This document shows, in pieces, positions 32,695 through 40,448 of a stretch of 64,000 nucleotides of DNA. The position numbers and the translations under genes were made by a program. Source of the stretch: Pseudobutyrivibrio ruminis HUN009 (GTDB taxonomy: Bacteria; Bacillota; Clostridia; Lachnospirales; Lachnospiraceae); NCBI RefSeq assembly GCF_000703005.1, contig NZ_JNLH01000002.1, forward strand, positions 38,539 to 102,538, read 5' to 3'. The notes under the pieces were generated by a model. The model saw only the letters and a list, made by a program, of their open reading frames with translations, ran no database searches and was not told the origin of the DNA. How positions within the stretch are numbered: the first letter of the stretch is position 1; each line of letters begins with the position of its first letter.

Positions 32695-33291
32695 TTATTG
32701 CTCCACTGAAAGAAGTTCATAATCCTTAATGAGAAAATTAGAAAGCTTTCTTAGTTCGTTAAGCCTTGATTTCCTGAGACTATGTCTATTCTTCTTAAAA
32801 TGTTCTGTTAATTGAATAAGATGTGTATTTGCTTCTTTTATCTCTGTTAAGAAAGAATCGATAACATCTGGTTCAATAACATTTATGCTCTTCAAATTGT
32901 TTAAGTACATGTAGATGGATGTATAAAGTGGCTCGATGATAGAATAAACAAAAGTATAATCATCATCATTAACTTCTATATTTAATACGTGCTCACCTTG
33001 AAGAGCTCTTCTGGCAACAAATCTGGATAGAGGTTCATTCTTAGCCATATGCTCTATAGCTTTAAATTCATTATCTGTAAAGTAAGCCTTAACACATTTT
33101 TGCTTAGAACCGATTTCATAGTTCAATTTATGCATAGGTATATAAATTGTAGGTTTCCTATCGTCAGATGCTAAAGAGAGCAATAAACCTTTAACATACT
33201 CTGTAGGCTTTTTATTTTGCGACCTTGCTAAATCAGTAACTAAAGCCTTTTCTTGTTGGTTTAAAGATATACACAAATTGTAATTATTCAT
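32695..33291 (-). CDS. MobC-like relaxosome accessory protein
   Basis: About 198 residues, taking the ATG at 33291 (MNNYNLCISLN), which has GAGG at good spacing; an in-frame start at 33351 lacks one. The N-terminal 50 residues, ISLNQQEKALVTDLARSQNKKPTEYVKGLL, read as a ribbon-helix-helix, and a helical C-terminal part follows (TEHFKKNRHSLRKS). MobC-type proteins bind oriT and help the relaxase open the strand. It lies directly beside the hairpin cluster at 33338-33420 and is followed by the relaxase gene. The low similarity to known MobC makes the name positional in part. Confidence 0.7.
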   Translation of the reverse strand: MNNYNLCISLNQQEKALVTDLARSQNKKPTEYVKGLLLSLASDDRKPTIYIPMHKLNYEIGSKQKCVKAYFTDNEFKAIEHMAKNEPLSRFVARRALQGEHVLNIEVNDDDYTFVYSIIEPLYTSIYMYLNNLKSINVIEPDVIDSFLTEIKEANTHLIQLTEHFKKNRHSLRKSRLNELRKLSNFLIKDYELLSVEQ

Positions 33292-33337
33292 TCTTAACCT
33301 CATTTCATTTAATTCAATTATTGATAGTGCGCAGCCT

Positions 33338-33420
33338 TTGAGAATTAACAATTCTCAAGGGTTTGGGCTTGCCCAACGTATCATGAAAATGAAATTTTCA
33401 TGGAAAATGGGACATTTTCC
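33338..33420. other. candidate oriT: four perfect hairpins in a row
   Basis: Within 83 bases lie TTGAGAATT-aac-AATTCTCAA (33338-33358), TTGGGC-tt-GCCCAA (33363-33376), CATGAAAAT-gaa-ATTTTCATG (33382-33402) and GGAAAATG-gga-CATTTTCC (33402-33420). They sit between the mobC start and its control element, the usual place for a transfer origin. The nic site cannot be told by eye. They will also be part of the mobC leader RNA if transcription begins at element B. Confidence 0.6.
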
Positions 33421-33465
33421 TATGCTTGCAAGGAACAAACGGACCCCCAATTTTGATAGGCTAGC

Positions 33466-33505
33466 CTATATATAAAATGGCCCAAAAATCTAGAAATGGT
33501 ACACA
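33466..33505 (-). promoter_or_regulatory. GTGTACC-N14-GGGCC element, copy B (mob operon)
   Basis: Minus-strand reading: GTGTACC, 14 bases (ATTTCTAGATTTTT), GGGCC, ATTTTATATATAGG. It is 175 bases before the mobC ATG, so transcription from here would cross the candidate oriT. Conserved spacing is the same as in copies A, C, D and E. Confidence 0.75.
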
Positions 33506-33514
33506 TGAGATTAA

Positions 33515-33650
33515 ATTTTCCAATAATTGGCATTAATGGAGCGTTAATTGAAGTTAATGGAAAAAATAAAACCAGGAGAAAGAATAAGATTTTCCAATAA
33601 TATGGAATAACGTAACGTTAAAAAGAAATAATGGAAAAAAGCTCCTGGTT
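33515..33650. repeat. two imperfect 62-bp direct repeats
   Basis: Copy 1 starts at 33515 and copy 2 at 33589; both begin ATTTTCCAATAAT and end TAATGGAAAAAA followed by an AGGAG or CTCCT word. The outer words TTTTCCAATAA and TTAATGGAAAA are also near-inverted copies of each other, so each unit can fold. The repeats lie between the mob operon and the zinc-ribbon gene and may belong to the transfer origin or a regulatory site. Confidence 0.55.
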
Positions 33651-33670
33651 CCGAATGGAACCAAGAGCTT
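33634..33670 (-). terminator. terminator of the zinc-ribbon gene
   Basis: Minus-strand stem AGCTCTTGGTTCC-attc-GGAACCAGGAGCT followed by TTTTTCC, overlapping the last bases before the stop codon at 33672. Confidence 0.85.
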
Positions 33671-33671
33671 G

Positions 33672-34148
33672 CTAGATACAATCTGAACAAATTAGAGCAG
33701 ATCCATCTTTATTTAAGGTGAGTTGATCAATAGATTCAAACCCCTTGTTACATTTTGAACATGTAAGACCGTTGGCTTTTACTAAAGCCTTTTTAATATG
33801 ATACTCTTCGAAACATTTATCTTTGAGCTCGTTGGCAACATAGTATTCTACTGCGTTTTTGATAAAGCCATTCACAGAGCTCTTCTTATCTAAAGAATCA
33901 ATTACATCTGTAAGAGTGTTGTACCAATCACGTGGTACGTCAAACGGAACTCTTTTATATGTTTCCTTATAATATCGCTCATGCATAGAGGAGAAATATT
34001 CCTTATGGCGCTGGTAATACTCTGGATCATAAGTACCTTTACCCTGAGAATATTCCCTTCGATTTATATTATCTGAATCATATTTTTTTCTAACGACTTC
34101 TATATTTGGGTCATATGTGACTCTGGAAGTCTCTTTTTTTGCTGCCAT
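33672..34148 (-). CDS. zinc-ribbon protein, unknown function
   Basis: A 158-residue protein. The N-terminal 60 residues are charged and Tyr-rich (EYSQGKGTYDPEYYQRHKEY). Residues about 65-115, with VPFDVPRDWYNTL and SSVNGFIKNAVEYYV, look like a ribbon-helix-helix-like helical pair. The C-terminus is a two-CxxC zinc ribbon: CSKC near residue 135 and CSDC at residues 154-157. It may be a DNA-binding plasmid regulator, inferred from these two parts. It diverges from the primase-like gene; the CGTACG palindrome and element C lie in the shared upstream region and may control both. Confidence 0.6.
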   Translation of the reverse strand: MAAKKETSRVTYDPNIEVVRKKYDSDNINRREYSQGKGTYDPEYYQRHKEYFSSMHERYYKETYKRVPFDVPRDWYNTLTDVIDSLDKKSSVNGFIKNAVEYYVANELKDKCFEEYHIKKALVKANGLTCSKCNKGFESIDQLTLNKDGSALICSDCI

Positions 34149-34211
34149 ATAAACGCCTTTCTATTGATAAGTCGATTATTGCAAACACACGAAAAATAAG
34201 CAATTCGCAAA

Positions 34212-34240
34212 TTGCACAAATATCGTACGATAATTATTTT
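34212..34240 (+). promoter_or_regulatory. promoter with CGTACG palindrome in its spacer
   Basis: TTGCAC (34212-34217), 17 bp, TATTTT (34235-34240). The palindrome ATATCGTACGATAAT (34220-34233) fills the spacer, exactly as at the lipoprotein promoter near 6956. A repressor bound there would block polymerase. Confidence 0.65.
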
Positions 34241-34255
34241 AATAATTTTTTCGTT

Positions 34256-34300
34256 CAAGTGTACCACTTTTCGAAAAGTGGGCCATTTTATATTTAGGAG
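34256..34300 (+). promoter_or_regulatory. GTGTACC-N14-GGGCC element, copy C (primase-like gene)
   Basis: GTGTACC, 14 bases, GGGCC, ATTTTATATTTAGGAG. In this copy the 14 bases and their flanks form a perfect 18-bp palindrome, CCACTTTTCGAAAAGTGG. The ribosome site of the primase-like gene overlaps the 3' end. The CGTACG-controlled promoter lies just upstream, so two control layers meet here. Confidence 0.75.
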
Positions 34301-34311
34301 CGGAGGTGAAG

Positions 34312-35160
34312 ATGTACACACAAGAACAAATACAACAAGTCGTAAATATTGATCTGTACGACTATGCATTAAAAAATCTTGATGCTGTTAAAGAAGGTAA
34401 TTGGGCAAGACTAAAAAGTAATAAGTCAGTCTGCTTCAAAAGAGGTTCTAACAGATATATAGATTTTGCAATGCAAGGTAAAGGTAGTTCAGGCAATTTG
34501 ATTGATCTACTCACTACATATTATGGAGAAACATTTAAAAGCGTAATGGAATCACAAGTAGGCGCTGATATCTCTATGTATAAAAGAAGTGAAATTGATT
34601 ATGTGTCAGTATTCGAGCTGCCAGAGAAAGATGAATCATTCAAAGAGACAATGGCATATCTAACAATCACGAGAGGAATACCAAGACAGGTAATAGCTAG
34701 ATTAATGAAGAAAGAGCTAATTTACCAAGCATGTGTAGTCCGAGGGAAGAGGAGATATAAGAACTGTGTCTTTGTTAATGATAAACAATCCTACTATGAA
34801 ATTCATGGAACATATTCCTTTGGGAAGAGCTTCCACGGTAATGGAAGAAAAGCTATTGATGAGTATTGGAGCTTTAGTACAGGAGTAGAGCTTGAAACAG
34901 TATTTATATGTGAATCAGCTATAGATGCAATAAGTTTAGCAACAATCAAACAGATGGATACAGAGAATGCCCTATATGTATCAATTGGAGGAGTCGCAAA
35001 TTATAAATCCATAGAAAGACTAATTGAGAGGTATGGAGATAAATGCGTACTTGCCGTTGATAACGACAATGCAGGTCAGGATTGTAGAGATAGGTTTGGA
35101 ATGTTGAGAAATATTGTTTCAAAGCATAAGGATTGGAATGAAGACTTAATGAAAGGTTAG
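34312..35160 (+). CDS. DUF3991/TOPRIM primase-like protein
   Basis: About 282 residues; I start at the ATG at 34312 because CGGAGG lies five bases upstream, though a GTG at 34306 is possible. The N-terminal 90 residues resemble the small zinc-less primase front end (FKRGSNRYIDFAMQGKGSSGN). The middle is DUF3991, and the C-terminal TOPRIM domain shows the catalytic Glu in FICESAIDA and the DxD in AVDNDNAGQD, then DWNED. Such proteins are usual on Firmicute conjugative elements, where they prime the transferred strand. It is the first gene of the rightward transfer operon. Confidence 0.8.
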   Translation: MYTQEQIQQVVNIDLYDYALKNLDAVKEGNWARLKSNKSVCFKRGSNRYIDFAMQGKGSSGNLIDLLTTYYGETFKSVMESQVGADISMYKRSEIDYVSVFELPEKDESFKETMAYLTITRGIPRQVIARLMKKELIYQACVVRGKRRYKNCVFVNDKQSYYEIHGTYSFGKSFHGNGRKAIDEYWSFSTGVELETVFICESAIDAISLATIKQMDTENALYVSIGGVANYKSIERLIERYGDKCVLAVDNDNAGQDCRDRFGMLRNIVSKHKDWNEDLMKG

Positions 35161-35166
35161 GTGTAT

Positions 35167-35649
35167 ATGAAAAAGAGTTTTGGAAAAATATCTTTCGTAG
35201 TAATTTTGGTAAACCTCCTTATTTTTAGTGTGTATGTTGCAAACCAAAATAAAGAAAACGAAAAACAGGTAGTGGATGAGACTGTAGTTTATGCTACTGA
35301 AACTCAGACAGAAGATGAACCTGTAATTTCATATTCATTGGTTGATGACGCTAAAGAGTATGAAAATGGCGAGGGATACAAGATATATCGTGATGATGAT
35401 GTGCCTGATGAAGATGTTGAAAAGCTCCTTAGTAGGCTTCTTAGATTAAGAAATGTAGATGGTGTAGAAAAGTTCTGCAAAGCAGTGACCTGGTACATAA
35501 CAACAGATGAATCTGTAACATCAATGTTTGCAGTAGATCAGCCATCAGCAACATTCATGATTTACGATGGGCCAGAATATGAAATCTATCTAGAGCAGAT
35601 ATCCATGATAGTCCAAGCATCAGTTAGAGATTCAGGAAAGGAGATGTAA
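35167..35649 (+). CDS. membrane-anchored extracellular protein, 160 aa
   Basis: The ATG at 35167 has AGGTG upstream. Residues 5-25 are a single hydrophobic helix (ISFVVILVNLLIFSVYVA) acting as an anchor or signal; the rest is acidic and outside the cell. The folded part runs from about residue 70, with VEKLLSRLLRLRNVDGVEKF and a Trp-Tyr-rich core. Family not recognised. The stop is immediately followed by the ATG of the large surface protein, so both are made together, and it may help that protein reach or stay on the surface. Confidence 0.6.
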   Translation: MKKSFGKISFVVILVNLLIFSVYVANQNKENEKQVVDETVVYATETQTEDEPVISYSLVDDAKEYENGEGYKIYRDDDVPDEDVEKLLSRLLRLRNVDGVEKFCKAVTWYITTDESVTSMFAVDQPSATFMIYDGPEYEIYLEQISMIVQASVRDSGKEM

Positions 35650-38600
35650 ATGAAACAGAAGTTATTGTCGTTAGTATCTTGCGTACTTATATCATGCAAT
35701 ATATTTACAACTATAAGTTATGCAGAAGAATTGACAGAGACTCCAGTTGAGGTGACAGAAGAAATATCAGATGAAGTAGTTTTTGAGGATATTCAAGAAA
35801 CTACAGATGAAGAAGTTGAATATATAGAGAATCAGGACGAAGAAATCGTTAATTCTATTGAAAATGAAATTTTAATAGAAGAGAATGTTGACTCGAATTC
35901 TGAGGAAGAAGTATCAACTGAAGAAGTGAACGTAGAAGAGATTGTTACAGAAGAAGCCGAAGAATCCCAAGAAAGCTTTACAGTATCTTTTATTGATTCA
36001 GTCGAAGATAAAGAGTTCGCTTCTTACACAGTAAATGAAGGTGAATCAATTGAAGAATTACCAGAGGCACCTTCTCATGAAGGATATGAATTTGTTGAAT
36101 ACATAGGAAATTATTCAAATGTCATTTCAGATGAGGAAGTTATTGCTGAATATAAGTCAACTGAAGATAATCAAAAGCTTGTATATCAGGAACTTTCGGC
36201 GGATGTTGCAGGTTATACAATTTTAATAAGAGGAAATATGCCTGATGATACAGAACTTGTAGCAGAAAAAATAGAAAATACAGAGCCAGAAAAAACTATA
36301 GAAGATGAGTTAGATGTTACTTTTGAAGCTCAGGTCTCATTTGATATAAAGCTTATGTCAGGAAATGAACAATATCAGCCAACAGACTATAGCGAAGAGG
36401 TTTCGGTTTCTATTAAAGGCGTAGATACATCAGAGCAACTGAATGTTTATAGAATTACAGATGATGGTACTGTTACAGATATGTCTGCTAGTAATATTGG
36501 AGAAGCAGTCGAATTTGAAACAAACCACTTTACCACATATACAGTTGGAACAACTGATTACGAATCAATGTCTACAGGAACATTTCTGGGATTAAAGTAT
36601 GAATACTATGATACTGATGGAGATGGAAAGGAAGACTTAATTGTAGTTACGGGAGAGCAGAAAGCACCATATTCAGTAAGATATAAAGATGATATTGAAT
36701 GCGATGCATATTTAAAGAAATATATTAACCACCCTGTATACAATTATCAGGGTGGAAAAAATAGACTAATATTCTGTGACCTTAATGATGGAATAGTTGT
36801 AGTACCCTGGAAGAAAAGTACAATCACAAAGTGTCATTTTAATAATGTAAAGCTTAAAAATGCATACGAACTATTTAAAAATTGTGACAACCTACAAGAA
36901 ATTGTTTTCGACAGTGTAGATACATCAGAGTGTTTTGATATGGGTGAGTTATTTAGCGGTTGTAATAATTTATCAAAGCTAGTGATAACGGAAACTCTTG
37001 ATACTGGTAATGTCAAAAATATGGATAGTATGTTTTCTCATTGTTGGTCATTAAAGACACTGGATGGTGAACATAATTTTAATAGTACAACTGGGCTATT
37101 TTCAGATACTTCAAAGGTAGAGTCATTTGAGAACATGTTTTATTATTCTGTCGACCTAGAATCAATTGACTTATCAAACATTGACTGTTCATCTGCTAAA
37201 ACGATGGCTCATATGTTTGACCTTAGCGGTAATGGAGGATTTGGCCATGAATCAAAATTAAAAACGCTAAAACTGCCAAATAATCTTAAACTGGCGCCAG
37301 ATGTTACTAGCATGTTTGCTTACAATGCTTCTTTAGAAGGAGGCTTTAATACATCTGATTGGGATACATCTAGAGTAACTACAATGGATTATTTGTTCTA
37401 CAACTGTTTTAAGCTAAAAGAATTAAATGTAGCAAATTGGGATATGTCGTCTGTTACAACTATTAGTCATATGCTGGATTGCTGCAAGAGTTTACAGGTT
37501 TTAGATGTGTCTAATTGGGATGTTTCTAATGTAACAGACATGGAAGCTGCATTATCCTTCCTTCTTGAGGTGACAGATTTAGATGTATCTAAATGGGATA
37601 CATCTAGTTGTGAAAACATGGATAGTCTCTTCTGGGGTGATGAGAAAGTCAAAGCTTTAGATGTGTCGAATTGGAATGTATCCAAGGTTAAGAATATGGC
37701 ACAGCTTTTTACAAGCTGTAATAGTATTGAATATTTAAATCTGAGCAAATGGGATGTATCAAATGTAGAGGATTTTGGATGCGGTAGATCAACTAAAATG
37801 CTTCAGTACTGCGATAAACTTAAGATTATTGACATGTTTAGAACTGATGTAGTTAAAGAAACTGCAGGAATACCTGAGTTGCCAATGTTGGATTATGGTT
37901 ATCATTCAGTACATGGTCCTGCATATATGTACATTGATGACAACAAAGATGGAAAAGCTGATTCTTCATATAAAAAAGTTTATGCATTTATGAAGGATAG
38001 TGTTTCACATAGATATATTTCTGTCACACCTGAGATAGAGAAAAATACATTAGAAGACTTCAATAATAATTATACAATTATAAATTTGATTGAGCCTTCC
38101 GATGATGTTGATGCATATGAGTATTTTGATGAAGAATATGGAAAAGTAATACGTCATGACAGATATTTAGTAAAAGATTTTGAAATCTTAAAAGAAGAAT
38201 GTTTGGATGAAAATGATCCATTAAACAAAACAGGTCGAGCATATGTATACACAATAAAGATGGATAACGATGTATTAAAAGTAATATCAGGTGATTACTC
38301 AGAAAAACCAGGACCTGACGGAACCTATGGAACGGATGATGACTTTAGTTACTGGGGCATAGAGCCGGCAAATTATTTAATGTATCAACCACTAAATCCG
38401 ATTTCTCAGCTAAAAAAGGATGAATATTATGAGTGGTTTAAAGACTTTGTTATCTATTCAACGGGAGAGAAGATAACTTTATCACGAGACGAATGGGATT
38501 TTAATGTTGCGGAAGGCAATGAAATGATGTACGTCGCTTATACCTTTAGATTAGCTAAATTCAAATTGGTGCTAAAGGATGAGAATGGAAAAGTTCTGTA

Positions 38601-39906
38601 TTCTGATTACGTAACTTATGGTGAGCCACTTGAGGATATTCTAAGCACGTATGGAAAGAAATGGCTTGATGCAGAAGGAAAAGAATATATCCCAGGAACG
38701 ATGCCAATAACAGGTATGACTCTTACAAGAGTACATACACATACTCCAGGCGCTAGTAAGATTGAGAATAATGTAAATCCTACACATTCAAAGGATGGAC
38801 ATTATGATTCTGTTATTTATTGTGAAGGATGTAGTGAAGAGCTTTCAAGAGAGACAATCACTGTTCCGGCTACAAATCATCAAGCAGCAGCGCCTGTAGA
38901 AGAGAATAGAGTAGAGCCTACTTGTACAGAGGCCGGTCACTATGATTCAGTAGTATATTGCAAAGATGATGGAGATGAACTTTCAAGAACTACAGTAGAG
39001 CTAGAGCCAACTGGACATGTGGCAGCTCCAACTGTTAAAGAGAATATTGTTGATGCAACAGAGGATGCAGAAGGTTCTTATGAGGCGGTTGTTTATTGTA
39101 AGCATTGTCATACTGAACTTTCAAGAGAGACAAAGTCTATTGCTAAGCTTGAAGTACATGTTCCAACTCCAAGTGAACCAACTAATCCAGTAGATCCTAC
39201 AGTTCATGAAGAGCCTAGCAACAAACCAGAAGATAATTCTCCTGTAAATCCATCCACTAATGAGCCTTCTACTCCAAATATCATTCCAGAGAATGTAATT
39301 GAGGAGTTGGAAGAAGTTGAGGTAGAGGAAAAACCTGTAATTTCAATCTCATCAAATAGTTCAGATAATCATTTTATTAGAACAGAAGATGATGATTTAG
39401 AGTTTAAGACGGTCGAAATTATCGCTATGTCAGATGATGTAGAAATTGAAAATAATGAACCAGCAGAAAGAATTGCGGCTATAACACCTAAAGATGAGCC
39501 AAAAGACATAGCTGAGGTTATTAAGGCTGTTGTAGTAACTGTAACAGCTGCAGGAACAACAGGTGGAATCTTCTTTATAATTATTTGGTTTAGAAGACGT
39601 AAAGTAAAGGGAAAGATACTTTCAAAAGATGGTATTGATTATTCTGGATGTCTTGTGACACTTGAAGGAAAAGATAAGCTTCGTACAAGAACAAATAAAA
39701 ATGGTGAGTTTACTTTTAGAAATCTTAAAAAGGATACTTACATCCTTACAGTATTCAACGAAGGTAAAGAAATATTATTCTCGTGTGAGCTTTTATTATC
39801 AAATAAGGATACTGCTAATAATGTACCAAATGTATTGGAGAATAATACCCTTTCATACCAGTATGGTGTGGCTGGAGAAACCTATATGTTGGACATTTTT
39901 GCTTAA
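35650..39906 (+). CDS. giant BspA-like surface protein with cytoplasmic Cna_B-like tail
   Basis: A 1418-residue protein. It has a signal peptide ending SYAEE, a 90-residue Glu-rich stalk, and a MucBP-like or Ig-like area. About 16 BspA/DUF285-type units follow between residues 410 and 740, with the repeated phrase LDVSNWDVSNVTDM. Three HxP/Cys repeats lie at about 1030-1190 (YDSVIYCEGCSEELSRET and variants), then a Pro-rich linker and one membrane helix near 1300 followed by RRRK. The 85 residues after it read like a carboxypeptidase-regulatory beta-sandwich (GKILSKDGIDYSGCLVTLEG) on the inside. It probably mediates adhesion between mating cells. Confidence 0.85.
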   Translation: MKQKLLSLVSCVLISCNIFTTISYAEELTETPVEVTEEISDEVVFEDIQETTDEEVEYIENQDEEIVNSIENEILIEENVDSNSEEEVSTEEVNVEEIVTEEAEESQESFTVSFIDSVEDKEFASYTVNEGESIEELPEAPSHEGYEFVEYIGNYSNVISDEEVIAEYKSTEDNQKLVYQELSADVAGYTILIRGNMPDDTELVAEKIENTEPEKTIEDELDVTFEAQVSFDIKLMSGNEQYQPTDYSEEVSVSIKGVDTSEQLNVYRITDDGTVTDMSASNIGEAVEFETNHFTTYTVGTTDYESMSTGTFLGLKYEYYDTDGDGKEDLIVVTGEQKAPYSVRYKDDIECDAYLKKYINHPVYNYQGGKNRLIFCDLNDGIVVVPWKKSTITKCHFNNVKLKNAYELFKNCDNLQEIVFDSVDTSECFDMGELFSGCNNLSKLVITETLDTGNVKNMDSMFSHCWSLKTLDGEHNFNSTTGLFSDTSKVESFENMFYYSVDLESIDLSNIDCSSAKTMAHMFDLSGNGGFGHESKLKTLKLPNNLKLAPDVTSMFAYNASLEGGFNTSDWDTSRVTTMDYLFYNCFKLKELNVANWDMSSVTTISHMLDCCKSLQVLDVSNWDVSNVTDMEAALSFLLEVTDLDVSKWDTSSCENMDSLFWGDEKVKALDVSNWNVSKVKNMAQLFTSCNSIEYLNLSKWDVSNVEDFGCGRSTKMLQYCDKLKIIDMFRTDVVKETAGIPELPMLDYGYHSVHGPAYMYIDDNKDGKADSSYKKVYAFMKDSVSHRYISVTPEIEKNTLEDFNNNYTIINLIEPSDDVDAYEYFDEEYGKVIRHDRYLVKDFEILKEECLDENDPLNKTGRAYVYTIKMDNDVLKVISGDYSEKPGPDGTYGTDDDFSYWGIEPANYLMYQPLNPISQLKKDEYYEWFKDFVIYSTGEKITLSRDEWDFNVAEGNEMMYVAYTFRLAKFKLVLKDENGKVLYSDYVTYGEPLEDILSTYGKKWLDAEGKEYIPGTMPITGMTLTRVHTHTPGASKIENNVNPTHSKDGHYDSVIYCEGCSEELSRETITVPATNHQAAAPVEENRVEPTCTEAGHYDSVVYCKDDGDELSRTTVELEPTGHVAAPTVKENIVDATEDAEGSYEAVVYCKHCHTELSRETKSIAKLEVHVPTPSEPTNPVDPTVHEEPSNKPEDNSPVNPSTNEPSTPNIIPENVIEELEEVEVEEKPVISISSNSSDNHFIRTEDDDLEFKTVEIIAMSDDVEIENNEPAERIAAITPKDEPKDIAEVIKAVVVTVTAAGTTGGIFFIIIWFRRRKVKGKILSKDGIDYSGCLVTLEGKDKLRTRTNKNGEFTFRNLKKDTYILTVFNEGKEILFSCELLLSNKDTANNVPNVLENNTLSYQYGVAGETYMLDIFA

Positions 39907-39912
39907 TTTATG

Positions 39913-39931
39913 GGGCAAGCTTGGCTTGCCC
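39913..39931 (+). terminator. weak stem after the surface-protein gene
   Basis: GGGCAAGC-ttg-GCTTGCCC directly after the surface-protein stop codon, followed only by TTATT. It may reduce but not stop transcription into the TM2 gene, which starts 16 bases later. Confidence 0.6.
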
Positions 39932-39946
39932 TTATTGGAGATATAA

Positions 39947-40435
39947 ATGATAGACAAATATAGATATAACGAAGATGGCTCTATAGATATTCGTAGGAAA
40001 ATCACTACAAAGATAGGACCATTCCAGACATTTTATGAAATAGGAGAGGCCTACTTTCCATGTATGACTGCAGACGGAGATAGTTTTTTCACTATTGCAT
40101 TATCGACTGGCTTATTAGGTGGGCATAAATTTTATACAGGAAATTACTTACAAGGAATCCTTTATGCGCTGACATTTGGGCTTCTTGGCGTAGGTTATTT
40201 ATTAGATTTAATAATGATACTCACAGGAAGCTATAGTTATCTGTCTTCAAGTATCACTAGAGATGGAGCTACTAAGGTTAGAACATATTCAATGCCACTT
40301 GAAAATAAGAAGAAGGCATTGCTATGTACGCTTGTTGCGGTAGCTGGATGTCTTCTTGTAGTCAAATTTATGTATTGGCCGCTTGTAGTTGCTTTAAGTG
40401 AGACTCTTTCTAATATAGAGCTTTCGTTGTATTAG
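39947..40435 (+). CDS. TM2-domain membrane protein
   Basis: A 162-residue protein with a TM2 domain at residues 45-95: LLGGHKFYTGNYLQGILYAL, then GLLGVGYLLDLIMIL. A third membrane helix lies near the C-terminus (CTLVAVAGCLLVVKFMYW). TM2 proteins are small two-helix membrane proteins; their role is unknown. GGAG precedes the ATG. It lies between the large surface protein and an unknown transfer gene, so it may be part of the channel or an accessory of surface display. Confidence 0.8.
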   Translation: MIDKYRYNEDGSIDIRRKITTKIGPFQTFYEIGEAYFPCMTADGDSFFTIALSTGLLGGHKFYTGNYLQGILYALTFGLLGVGYLLDLIMILTGSYSYLSSSITRDGATKVRTYSMPLENKKKALLCTLVAVAGCLLVVKFMYWPLVVALSETLSNIELSLY

Positions 40436-40448
40436 AAAGGAATCACGT

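Noticed and set aside
37320..37790. CRISPR-like regularly spaced repeats
   Set aside because: The repetition is the in-frame BspA-type protein repeat (DVSNWDVS); units are diverged and coding. No CRISPR array was seen anywhere in the window.
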